Part shown: piece by piece, positions 1 to 7,915 of the stretch | Numbering within the stretch: the first letter of the stretch is position 1 | Layout of the letters: each line of letters starts with the position of its first letter | Assembly: GCA_040635515.1 (NCBI GenBank) | Contig: JBEYHY010000001.1 | Coordinates: forward strand, 372,001-436,000 | Length of the DNA stretch: 64,000 bases | Reading direction: 5' to 3' | Origin: Prauserella_A sp040635515 | GTDB taxonomy: Bacteria > Actinomycetota > Actinomycetes > Mycobacteriales > Pseudonocardiaceae | Made by a program: the position numbers and the translations under genes | The notes under the pieces: generated by a model | What the model saw: the letters and a program-made list of their open reading frames with translations, nothing else | Database searches by the model: none | What the model was told of the DNA's origin: nothing

Positions 1-2
1 GG

Positions 3-1046
3 GACTTCCCTCGGGCGGCGACAAGCGTCGCGCTGCTCGTCGAATTCGGCGAGCAGCGCGGAATACCGGAAGAAACGGTGCTGGCGGGAACCGGTCTCGA
101 CACGGCCACCATCGCGGCTCCGCAAGGGCCTGGCGAGACCCCGGCGCAGGTCGAAGCGTGCCAGGAACTCGCCGTCGTCCGCAACATCCTGCGTTGCGGG
201 GGAGAGCCAGCGCGGCTCGGCCTGGCCGCGGGCAGGCTCTACCACGCGACCTCCTACGGCATCTGGGGTTACGCGGTGACCAGCAGCCGCACGGTCGGTG
301 AGGCCATCGCGCTCGCGCTGCGCTACATCGAACTGACCTATGTGTTCTGTATTCCCGAGTTGCGTACCGACGGTGACGTGGTCCACCTCGACTGCCTTGA
401 TGCGGGCGTCCCCTCCGATGTCAGGGACTTCCTGCTGGCACGGGATCTCGCCGCGATCGTCACCCTGATGCGTGAGCAGATCGGCGTGCCCGCGAGCGCC
501 GGGGGAGTGCGCGTCCGCCTGCCCCGGCCGGCCGACGCCGCTGCGTTTCGTGACGTGCTCGGTACCGATCCGGAATTCGACGCGGAGAACACTGGCGTGA
601 GTTTTCCCTTGTCGTTACTGGACATGCCGATGCCGCAGGCCAACGCGCACACCGCGGCGATGTGTGAGGATGAGTGCCGCAGGCTGGTCGCGGTGCGCCG
701 GCGTCGCCGCGGGGTTGCCGGCAAGGTGCGCGACGCGCTGCTGAGCGTCGGCGGCCCCGCCAAGGACATGGACAGCGTCGCGGCGGGGCTCTCGATGACG
801 GGGCGCACGCTGCGGCGCAGGCTCGCCGCCGAAGGGACGAGCTTCCGGGCGCTGCTCGACGAGGTTCGCGAAAGCATGGCCGAGGAACTGCTGGTCGCGC
901 GGGCGCTTTCCGTCGAACAGGTCGCCCGCAGGCTCGGCTACGGCGAGGCGGCCGCCTTCATTCACGCCTTCACCCGCTGGAAGGGCATCCCACCGCGCGA
1001 GTTCAGTCGCCGAACCGCAGCGCTACGTCGCGAAGGTGCACGTTGA
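3..1046 (+). CDS. AraC-family transcriptional regulator (5' end outside window)
   Basis: The frame is open from the first bases and the first in-window start (GTG, 78) would cut into a conserved segment, so the gene begins upstream of the window; 347 residues are visible. The N-terminal two thirds resemble the arabinose-binding-like effector domain of OruR/ArgR-type AraC regulators (PF12625). The last 100 residues hold two helix-turn-helix motifs, with the typical ending R-L-G-Y..A-A-F-I-H-A-F-T-R-W-K-G..P-R-E-F. It is a DNA-binding regulator of unknown effector. Its 3' end overlaps the convergent acetoacetate-decarboxylase-like gene by 44 bases. The adjacent fatty-acid-type genes suggest it controls lipid or terpene catabolism, but this is inference. 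Confidence 0.85.
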   Translation, partial: DFPRAATSVALLVEFGEQRGIPEETVLAGTGLDTATIAAPQGPGETPAQVEACQELAVVRNILRCGGEPARLGLAAGRLYHATSYGIWGYAVTSSRTVGEAIALALRYIELTYVFCIPELRTDGDVVHLDCLDAGVPSDVRDFLLARDLAAIVTLMREQIGVPASAGGVRVRLPRPADAAAFRDVLGTDPEFDAENTGVSFPLSLLDMPMPQANAHTAAMCEDECRRLVAVRRRRRGVAGKVRDALLSVGGPAKDMDSVAAGLSMTGRTLRRRLAAEGTSFRALLDEVRESMAEELLVARALSVEQVARRLGYGEAAAFIHAFTRWKGIPPREFSRRTAALRREGAR

Positions 1047-1647
1047 ACAGCTGTTTCCCGCCGGAGAGAAAGCCGAGCGGGCCGTCGGGATTCAGGTGCC
1101 AGCTCGCCGAGGCGGGCGCCGGCTTTCCTTGCGACCTGACCGACGTGACGAGCGGAAGACCGTCGCGGGATTGCGCGATGGCGAACCGGTGCGGCGGCGC
1201 GAACGGCAAACCTCGCCGGGGAGCGAAGGCCGCCGTCGCGATCCAGTCCTCGTGTGTGCTCGCCGTCGCCGTGAAGTGCCCGCCGGTCGCGAAATCGAGC
1301 GCGGCGCGTTCCTTGGGGATCGCCCACAGTTCTCTGCCGCCTGCCAGCGACACGTCGCTGTCCACCCAGATGCCGGTGAGGGTCACCGTCGGCCGCCGGT
1401 CACCCGGTTTGCCGTGTCCGTTGTGGACGACCACGGCGGCGAGCAGTTCGTGGTAGGCGAGCTGGCCCGGATGCTGGTAGTCGATCCAGGCCGTGAACAC
1501 GAAGGCCGTGTCCTTGATGGTCACAGCGGTGAGCCCGGCCGGCAGCGCGGGCAGCTCACCGGACGGTAGTGCCCACGCCGAGAGGTAGCCCTGCGCGTGC
1601 AGGTTCCACGGCGAGGGTGGGTAGACGGGAGCGGGAGACGAGGTCAT
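1003..1647 (-). CDS. acetoacetate decarboxylase-family protein
   Basis: The 214-residue protein resembles the acetoacetate decarboxylase (ADC) superfamily: an N-terminal P-P-W-x-L-x-A-x-G-Y, a middle segment with G-G-R-E-L-W-A-I-P-K-E, and a C-terminal G-x-L-x-F barrel end. In true ADC a lysine forms a Schiff base with the substrate. The Lys in the I-P-K segment is conserved in the family, but I cannot assign it a catalytic role here. The ATG at 1647 is preferred over the GTG at 1659, because GGAAGGA lies just upstream and the ATG overlaps the stop of the upstream crotonase gene as ATGA, which suggests translational coupling. Many actinobacterial members have unknown substrates. Confidence 0.7.
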   Translation of the reverse strand: MTSSPAPVYPPSPWNLHAQGYLSAWALPSGELPALPAGLTAVTIKDTAFVFTAWIDYQHPGQLAYHELLAAVVVHNGHGKPGDRRPTVTLTGIWVDSDVSLAGGRELWAIPKERAALDFATGGHFTATASTHEDWIATAAFAPRRGLPFAPPHRFAIAQSRDGLPLVTSVRSQGKPAPASASWHLNPDGPLGFLSGGKQLFNVHLRDVALRFGD

Positions 1648-2516
1648 TTTTCCTTCCACGGGAGGAAATCGGGCTGATCGGTACTGGCGCGCAACTGGAA
1701 TCGGGGTGGTCTTTTCTGCAGGAACGACATGACGCCCTCGACCGAGTCGGGGTTCTTCGCGATGCTGGCGATGAGCCGCGAATCCACCTCGTGGACGGGA
1801 AAAGGCGAATCGAGGTTCGACATCCGGTACAGCAACTGCCTGGTGACGGCGACCGACACCGGCGCCGTGCCGGAGGCGAGGTCCGCCGCCAGCTCGTAGG
1901 CCGCTCCGAGCAGGGCCTCCGGCTCATGCACGCTGTGCACGAGTCCCGCGGCAAGGGCCTCCTCCACGCCGAACACTCGTCCGCTGATCATCCAGTCCAT
2001 CGCTTTGCCGAGCCCGACGAGTTTGGGCAGGAACCACGCCGATGCACCCTCAGGGTAGATGCCGCGCCGGACGAACACGAAACCGAACCTCGCGTCGGTC
2101 GCGGCGAGCCGGTAGTCGGCGGGCAGCGTGATGGTGAGTCCTCCGCCGATGGAGGCGCCGTGAATCGCGGCGATCACCGGCTTGTCCATAAGGAAGATGC
2201 GTCGTGAGCATCGTCCGGCCGGTTCCTGCCATCGCGGGTCGGGGCCTGCTTCGGCGTCGAAGTCGAATCCGCCGCCGGAAAGGTCGGCGCCGACGGAGAA
2301 GTCGGTTCCGGCCGCCGCGAGCACGACGACCCTGACGTCGTCGTCGGCATCGGCACGGTCGAAGGCGGCCGCCAGTTCGTCGGCCATGCGGACCGTGTAG
2401 CCGTTGCGCGCCTTCGGGCGGTTGAGCGTGATCGTCGCGATGCGGTCGGCGACGGCGTAGGTGATCTCCGCGTAGTCACCGGTTCCCGCCGGTTCGGAGC
2501 TGTGTGCGCTGTCCAT
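1644..2516 (-). CDS. enoyl-CoA hydratase/isomerase family protein
   Basis: This 290-residue crotonase-fold protein shows the N-terminal T-L-N-R-P-K-A-R-N, the oxyanion-hole segment F-S-V-G-A-D-L and the second motif I-H-G-A-S-I-G-G-G-L. A Glu follows in the Y-P-E-G-A-S segment, as expected of a hydratase or isomerase. The start at ATG 2516 is chosen because GGGAGG sits 5-10 bases upstream; a longer in-frame start at 2561 has no such site. It is transcribed away from the AtuA/carboxylase operon and coupled to the decarboxylase-like gene. If that operon degrades terpenoid acids, this enzyme is a candidate for the isohexenylglutaconyl-CoA hydratase step, which is inference from position. Confidence 0.85.
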   Translation of the reverse strand: MDSAHSSEPAGTGDYAEITYAVADRIATITLNRPKARNGYTVRMADELAAAFDRADADDDVRVVVLAAAGTDFSVGADLSGGGFDFDAEAGPDPRWQEPAGRCSRRIFLMDKPVIAAIHGASIGGGLTITLPADYRLAATDARFGFVFVRRGIYPEGASAWFLPKLVGLGKAMDWMISGRVFGVEEALAAGLVHSVHEPEALLGAAYELAADLASGTAPVSVAVTRQLLYRMSNLDSPFPVHEVDSRLIASIAKNPDSVEGVMSFLQKRPPRFQLRASTDQPDFLPWKEK

Positions 2517-2563
2517 GCTGGCCTCCCTGCCGGGGTCGCTCCACCGTAGAAGACTCTCCAACT

Positions 2564-2582
2564 TGTTGACAACTGGACAACA
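2564..2582. promoter_or_regulatory. inverted repeat in divergent promoter region (candidate operator)
   Basis: TGTTG and CAACA form the ends of a 19-base imperfect dyad between the divergent crotonase and TIGR03084 genes. A TTGACA hexamer (2566-2571) followed after 16 bases by AACAAT could be the promoter of the plus-strand operon, so a repressor bound here would cover the -35 box. The TetR gene at the end of that operon is the obvious candidate binder. The motif occurs once in the window, so this is weak evidence. Confidence 0.35.
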
Positions 2583-2670
2583 GGAAAAACAATCAGGCGT
2601 GCTTGATTTTTGGGATGGCCGGTGCCAGGCTGCGACGACGGGCTGACAACAGGCTCAAGGAGGTGCTGAC

Positions 2671-3462
2671 ATGGCTGATCTCGACGCGATCCTCGACGAT
2701 CTCGACGCCGAAAGCCAGGAGGTCGACGCCATGGTCGCCGGGCTGCCGGACGCGGCGTGGGCGACCGCGACCCCCGCGGAAGGCTGGACTGTCGCCCACC
2801 AGATCGCCCATCTCACCTGGACCGACGAGAAGGCGCTCATTTCAGCCACAACGCCCGGCGAATTCGGCGAGGAACTCAAACGTGCCCTGATCGCGAACGA
2901 GCACTACGTCGACGAGGGAGCGGCCGAGCACGCGGGTGACCCTCCCGCGACCCTGCTCGCGAACTGGCGAGAACGCCGCGCCGAACTGCGCGCCGCGCTC
3001 GCCGCGTTTCCCGAGGGCGAGAAGCTCCCGTGGTACGGCCCGCCGATGAGCCCCGCCTCCATGGCCACCGCCCGCATGATGGAAACCTGGGCGCACGGCC
3101 AGGACATCGCCGACGCGCTCGGCATCGAACGGCGGCACGGCGCCCGGCTGTGGCACATCGCCCGCTTCGGCGTGCGCACAAGGGATTTCGCCTTCCAGCT
3201 CCATTCGCTGGCCCCGCCCGCGGAGCCGTTCCGGGTCGAGCTGACCGCGCCCGACGGCGAACTCTGGGCCTTCGGCCCTGACGACGCGGCACAACGCGTC
3301 ACGGGAAGCGCGCTCGGCTTCTGTCACATCGTCACCCAGCGCAGGCATCCCGGCGACACCGACGTGCAAGCCGAAGGCGCAGGCGCGGAGGAATGGCTGC
3401 GCATCGCGCAGGCGTTCGCGGGGCAGCCCGGTCAGGGCAGGCGCGAGGGTCAGTTCGCGTGA
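2671..3462 (+). CDS. TIGR03084-family metal-binding (DinB/maleylpyruvate isomerase-like) protein
   Basis: The 263-residue protein has the N-terminal four-helix fold of mycothiol-dependent maleylpyruvate isomerase/DinB proteins, with a likely metal site in W-T-V-A-H-Q-I-A-H-L. Around residue 137 is the family segment M-E-T-W-A-H-G-Q-D-I. It matches what I know as the actinobacterial TIGR03084 family, whose biochemical role is unknown. An AAGGAGG site precedes the ATG. Its stop codon overlaps the GTG start of the AtuA-like gene, so the two are co-translated and probably serve the same pathway. A thiol-dependent isomerase role is possible but unproven. Confidence 0.8.
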   Translation: MADLDAILDDLDAESQEVDAMVAGLPDAAWATATPAEGWTVAHQIAHLTWTDEKALISATTPGEFGEELKRALIANEHYVDEGAAEHAGDPPATLLANWRERRAELRAALAAFPEGEKLPWYGPPMSPASMATARMMETWAHGQDIADALGIERRHGARLWHIARFGVRTRDFAFQLHSLAPPAEPFRVELTAPDGELWAFGPDDAAQRVTGSALGFCHIVTQRRHPGDTDVQAEGAGAEEWLRIAQAFAGQPGQGRREGQFA

Positions 3463-5162
3463 CCGCCCGCGAGGCGCCGATCAGGATCGGTAACGCGTCG
3501 GGGTTCTACGGCGACCGCTTCTCGGCGATGCGCGACATGCTCACCGGCGGCCCGCTCGACGTGCTCACCGGCGACTACCTCGCCGAGCTGACCATGCTCA
3601 TCCTCGGCCGCGACCGGCTCAAAGACCCCGCGCTCGGCTACGCGAAAACCTTCCTGCGGCAACTCGAAGAAGGGCTGGGGCTCGCGAAGGACAACGGCGT
3701 CAAGATCGTCAGCAACGCGGGAGGGCTCAACCCCGCCGGTCTGGCCACCCGGATCAGGGAACTCGCCGACCGGCTGGGTATCGACGTCACGGTGGCCCAC
3801 GTCGAAGGCGACGACCTGTTGCCGAGAGCGGCCGACCTCGGGCTCGGCAGCCCGCTCACCGCGAACGCCTACCTCGGCGCGTGGGGCATCGCCGAATGCC
3901 TGAGCCAGGGCGCCGACGTCGTCGTCACCGGCAGGGTCACCGACGCCTCCGTCATCGTCGGCCCCGCCGCCGCGCACTTCGGCTGGGCCCGCGACGACTA
4001 CGACGCGCTGGCGGGGGCAGTCGCCGCGGGGCACGTCATCGAGTGCGGAGCGCAGGCCACCGGCGGCAACTACGCGTTCTTCACCGAGCACGTCATCGGC
4101 ACGCCGGGATTCCCGATCGCGGAAATCGAAGCCGACGGCTCCAGCGTCATCACCAAACATCCCGGCACCGGCGGCGTCGTCAACGTCGGCACGGTGACAG
4201 CGCAGCTGCTGTACGAGATCGGCGGAGCGCGCTACGCGGGGCCCGACGTCACCGCCAGATTCGACACCGTCCGGCTCCAGCAGGACGGCGAGGACAGGGT
4301 GCGGCTGAGCGGCGTCCGGGGCGAACCGCCACCACCCACGCTGAAGGTGTGCCGCAACGAGCTCGGCGGATTCCGCAACGAGGTGACCTTCGTCCTCACC
4401 GGACTCGACATCGAGGACAAAGCCAGGCTCGTCCGCGAACAGCTCGACGGTGCGCTCGCCGCGAAGCAACCGTCACAGGTGCGCTGGACGCTGGCCCGCA
4501 CCGACCACGACGACGCCGATACCCAGGAGACCGCGAGCGCGTTTTTGCGCTGCGCGGTCAAGGACGCCGACCCCGACCTGGCGGGCCGCGCCTTCAGCGG
4601 AGCCGCCATCGAACTCGCGCTCGCCAGCATCCCCGGCTTCCATGTCACCGCGCCGCCGGGCAAAGCCGCCCCCTACGGGGTCTACACCGAGGCGTACGTC
4701 GACGCGCGCGAGGCAGGACACGTCGCCGTTTTCGGCGACGGCACGGCAACGGCCATCGAACCGGCTGCCGAGACCGTGGAGTTACGCCCGTTAGCCGAGC
4801 CGGAGCTGCCACCCGCCCTGCCGGAGGGGCCCAGCCGCAAGGCGGCGCTCGGCACGGTCGCGGGTGCGCGCAGCGGTGACAAGGGCGGCAACGCCAACAT
4901 CGGAGTGTGGGTGCGGTCGCGGGACGAATGGCGCTGGCTGGTCCACACGCTCACCGTCGCCGAGCTACGGCGGCTCCTGCCCGAGACCGAAGGCCTCACC
5001 GTTGCCCGGCATGTCCTGCCGAACCTGCTCGCCCTCAACTTCGTCGTCGAAGGCCTGCTCGGCGAAGGCGTTGCCGCGCAAGCAAGGTTCGATCCGCAGG
5101 CGAAGGCACTGGGTGAGTGGCTGCGTGCCCGCCACGTCGACATCCCGGAGGTTCTGCTGTGA
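3459..5162 (+). CDS. acyclic terpene utilisation AtuA-like protein (DUF1446)
   Basis: The 567-residue protein begins R-I-G-N-A-S-G-F-Y-G-D-R, the signature start of the AtuA/DUF1446 family. It contains G-R-V-T-D-A-S and H-V-I-E-C-G-A-Q-A-T-G-G-N-Y in the first domain. After about residue 465 comes the second AtuA-like domain, with G-A-R-S-G-D-K-G-G-N-A-N-I-G-V. AtuA is encoded in the citronellol/geraniol catabolic cluster of Pseudomonas and is required for growth there, but its reaction is not firmly established. Translation starts at GTG 3459, overlapping the upstream TGA. The stop overlaps the next GTG in the same way. Confidence 0.85.
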   Translation: MTAREAPIRIGNASGFYGDRFSAMRDMLTGGPLDVLTGDYLAELTMLILGRDRLKDPALGYAKTFLRQLEEGLGLAKDNGVKIVSNAGGLNPAGLATRIRELADRLGIDVTVAHVEGDDLLPRAADLGLGSPLTANAYLGAWGIAECLSQGADVVVTGRVTDASVIVGPAAAHFGWARDDYDALAGAVAAGHVIECGAQATGGNYAFFTEHVIGTPGFPIAEIEADGSSVITKHPGTGGVVNVGTVTAQLLYEIGGARYAGPDVTARFDTVRLQQDGEDRVRLSGVRGEPPPPTLKVCRNELGGFRNEVTFVLTGLDIEDKARLVREQLDGALAAKQPSQVRWTLARTDHDDADTQETASAFLRCAVKDADPDLAGRAFSGAAIELALASIPGFHVTAPPGKAAPYGVYTEAYVDAREAGHVAVFGDGTATAIEPAAETVELRPLAEPELPPALPEGPSRKAALGTVAGARSGDKGGNANIGVWVRSRDEWRWLVHTLTVAELRRLLPETEGLTVARHVLPNLLALNFVVEGLLGEGVAAQARFDPQAKALGEWLRARHVDIPEVLL

Positions 5163-6307
5163 CCGATCCGCTCGCCACCGCCGAGCGCGTCGCGCTCAGG
5201 GAGACGGCAAGGCGGTTCACCGAGACCGAGGTTCTTCCGCACCTCCCCCAATGGGAACAAGACGGCGAACTGCCTCGCGAACTGCACCGCAAGGCGGGAG
5301 AACTCGGGCTGCTCGGCGCGGCCTTCCCTGAGCAGGCGGGCGGGGGAGGCGGAGACTTCCTCGACGCGCTCGCCGTGACCGAGGAAATCCTCCGTGCCGG
5401 GGGATCGGGCGGGCTGGTCGCCTCACTGTTCACCTGCGGCATCGCCGTCCCGCACCTGGTCGAAGCCGGCGTGGAGGAACAACTCGCCACCTGGGTGCGG
5501 CCCACCCTCGAAGGCAGGCTCATCGGGGCGCTCGCCATCACCGAGCCCGACGGCGGATCCGATGTCGCCTCCGTGCGCACGACCGCCCGGCGCGACGGCG
5601 ACCACTACATCGTCAACGGCGCGAAGACCTACATCACCTCGGGCTGCAGGGCCGACTACGTCACTACCGCCGTGCGTACGGGTGAGCAGGGCGCCCACGG
5701 GATTTCGCTGCTGGTCGTCGAACGTGGTACCCCCGGATTCACCGTCACCCGCGCGCTGAGCAAGATGGGCTGGCACTGCTCCGACACCGCAGAGTTGTCC
5801 TATGTGGATGTGCGAGTTCCGGTGGAGAACCTGGTCGGCGCGGAGAACACTGGATTCGCCCAGATCGCGACCCAGTTCGTCGCCGAGCGGCTTTCCCTTG
5901 CCGTACAGGCATACGCCACCGCCCAGCGCGCACTCGACCTGACCGTCGAATGGTGCAGGCTCAGGGAAACCTTCGGCAGGCCACTGATTTCCCGGCAGCT
6001 CGTGCAACACAAACTGACCGAAATGGCTCGGAAGATCGACGTCGCCCGCACCTACACCCGGCACATCGCCGGGAGGTACGTCGCGGGGGAGGAGGTCGTC
6101 GCCGAAGCCTGCTTCGCCAAGAACACCGCCGTCGAGGCAGGCGAGTGGGTCGCTGACGAGGCCGTCCAGCTGCACGGTGGACTCGGCTACCTGAACGGGA
6201 CCGAGGTCGAGCGTCATTACCGGGACATGCGCATTCTCGGTATCGGCGGCGGAACCAACGAGATCCTCGCCGGCCTCGCCGCGAAACGATTGGGGTATAC
6301 CTCGTGA
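5159..6307 (+). CDS. acyl-CoA dehydrogenase (AtuD/citronellyl-CoA dehydrogenase-like)
   Basis: This 382-residue FAD-dependent dehydrogenase has the usual three-domain ACAD layout: an N-terminal helical domain, I-T-E-P-D-G-G-S-D, and the C-terminal Q-L-H-G-G-L-G-Y. The usual catalytic Glu of the Y-E-G-T motif is replaced (I-G-G-G-T-N-E-I). The base is therefore likely the Glu in F-V-A-E-R-L on helix G, as in isovaleryl- and citronellyl-CoA dehydrogenases. This fits alpha,beta-desaturation of a branched acyl-CoA that the carboxylase encoded next would use. It starts at GTG 5159, overlapping the AtuA stop. Confidence 0.87.
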   Translation: MTDPLATAERVALRETARRFTETEVLPHLPQWEQDGELPRELHRKAGELGLLGAAFPEQAGGGGGDFLDALAVTEEILRAGGSGGLVASLFTCGIAVPHLVEAGVEEQLATWVRPTLEGRLIGALAITEPDGGSDVASVRTTARRDGDHYIVNGAKTYITSGCRADYVTTAVRTGEQGAHGISLLVVERGTPGFTVTRALSKMGWHCSDTAELSYVDVRVPVENLVGAENTGFAQIATQFVAERLSLAVQAYATAQRALDLTVEWCRLRETFGRPLISRQLVQHKLTEMARKIDVARTYTRHIAGRYVAGEEVVAEACFAKNTAVEAGEWVADEAVQLHGGLGYLNGTEVERHYRDMRILGIGGGTNEILAGLAAKRLGYTS

Positions 6308-7911
6308 CAACGCTGAGGTCCACACTGGACACCGGAGGCGAGGAGTTCGCCGCCTACCGCGCCGCCATGCTCGGCAAACTCGCCGAACTCGACACCGAAC
6401 AGGCCAAGGCGCTCGCGGGCGGCGGCGAAAAGTACGTGAACCGGCATCGTGAGCGCGGCAAGCTTCTGGTGAGGGAACGCATCGAACTGCTGCTCGACGA
6501 GGACGCGCCGTTCCTCGAACTGTCCCCGCTCGCCGGATGGGGCAGCGATTTCCAGGTCGGCGCCAGCGTCGTCACCGGGATCGGTGTCGTCGAAGGTGTC
6601 GAATGCATGATCATCGGCAACGACCCCACCGTGCGCGGCGGCGCCAGCAACCCATGGACGACGCGCAAGGTGTTCCGGGCCTCCGACATCGCCATGGAGA
6701 ACAGGCTTCCCGTCATCAACCTCGTCGAGTCCGGCGGCGCCGACCTGCCGACCCAGAAAGAAATCTTCATTCCCGGAGGGCGGCTTTTCCGTGACCTGAC
6801 CAAATTGTCGGCCGCGGGTATACCCACCATCGCGCTGGTCTTCGGCAACTCGACGGCGGGTGGAGCCTACGTTCCCGGCATGTCCGACTACGTCGTGATG
6901 ATCGAGGAACAGTCCAAGGTGTTCCTCGGCGGACCACCGCTGGTCAAGATGGCCACCGGCGAGGAGTCCGACGACGAGTCCCTCGGCGGCGCGTCGATGC
7001 ACGCACGCACATCGGGACTGGCCGACTATCTCGCCGCCGACGAACGCGACGCGATTCGGCTGGGGAGGCGCATCGTGCATCGCCTCAATTGGCGCAAGCA
7101 CGGTCCTTCACCCGGCCCGGTCACCGAACCCCGCTACGACGAGGAAGAACTGCTCGGCATCGTTCCCGAAGGACTCAAAGTACCGTTCGATCCGCGTGAC
7201 GTGCTCGCCAGAGTCGTCGACGGTTCCGAGTTCGACGAGTTCAAACCCTTGTACGGCAACAGCCTCGTGACCGGGTGGGCGAGGGTCCACGGGTACCCGG
7301 TCGGGGTCCTCGCCAACGCACGCGGTGTCCTGTTCAGCGAGGAATCCCACAAAGCAGCGCAGTTCATCCAGCTGGCAAACCAAACCGACACACCGCTTCT
7401 TTTCCTGCACAACACAACCGGCTACATGGTGGGAAAGGACTACGAGCAGGGCGGCATCATCAAACACGGCGCCATGATGATCAACGCTGTTTCCAACAGC
7501 AAGGTTCCGCACATTTCCCTGCTCATCGGCGCTTCCTACGGCGCGGGTCATTATGGAATGTGCGGAAGGGCCTACGACCCCCGGTTCCTTTTCGCGTGGC
7601 CGAGTGCCAAGTCCGCCGTCATGGGACCTCAGCAGCTCGCCGGTGTGCTGTCCATCGTGATGAGGGCCGCGGCCGAGAGCAGAGGGCAGACCTACGACGA
7701 GGACGGCGATACCGCCATGAAGGCCGCCGTCGAAGCACAGGTGGAGGCTGAATCACTGCCCATGTTCCTGTCGGGGCGACTGTACGACGACGGTGTCATC
7801 GACCCAAGGGACACCAGGACCGTCCTCGGCCTGTGTCTTTCCGTCATCCACACCAATCCTGTCCGAGGTGCGCAATTCGACGGCACCGGCTTCGGCGTCT
7901 TCCGGATGTGA
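6304..7911 (+). CDS. acyl-CoA carboxylase, carboxyltransferase (beta) subunit
   Basis: The 535-residue protein has both carboxyltransferase domains of the 3-methylcrotonyl/geranyl/propionyl-CoA carboxylase family. The first contains V-N-L-V-E-S-G-G-A-D-L and G-N-S-T-A-G-G-A-Y; the second contains N-A-R-G-V-L-F, the oxyanion segment N-T-T-G-Y-M-V-G and the G-A-S-Y-G-A-G-H-Y-G-M repeat. It transfers carboxyl from carboxybiotin to an acyl-CoA. Its position between AtuA- and AtuD-like genes and the biotin subunit points to a branched enoyl-CoA substrate (AtuC-like), though methylcrotonyl-CoA cannot be excluded. GTG 6304 overlaps the preceding stop. Confidence 0.9.
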   Translation: MTTLRSTLDTGGEEFAAYRAAMLGKLAELDTEQAKALAGGGEKYVNRHRERGKLLVRERIELLLDEDAPFLELSPLAGWGSDFQVGASVVTGIGVVEGVECMIIGNDPTVRGGASNPWTTRKVFRASDIAMENRLPVINLVESGGADLPTQKEIFIPGGRLFRDLTKLSAAGIPTIALVFGNSTAGGAYVPGMSDYVVMIEEQSKVFLGGPPLVKMATGEESDDESLGGASMHARTSGLADYLAADERDAIRLGRRIVHRLNWRKHGPSPGPVTEPRYDEEELLGIVPEGLKVPFDPRDVLARVVDGSEFDEFKPLYGNSLVTGWARVHGYPVGVLANARGVLFSEESHKAAQFIQLANQTDTPLLFLHNTTGYMVGKDYEQGGIIKHGAMMINAVSNSKVPHISLLIGASYGAGHYGMCGRAYDPRFLFAWPSAKSAVMGPQQLAGVLSIVMRAAAESRGQTYDEDGDTAMKAAVEAQVEAESLPMFLSGRLYDDGVIDPRDTRTVLGLCLSVIHTNPVRGAQFDGTGFGVFRM

Positions 7912-7915
7912 GCCC

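Noticed and set aside
3450..4469. 339-codon minus-strand frame opposite the AtuA-like gene
   Set aside because: Same codon-bias shadow; low-complexity Val/Asp/Gly composition and no motif.
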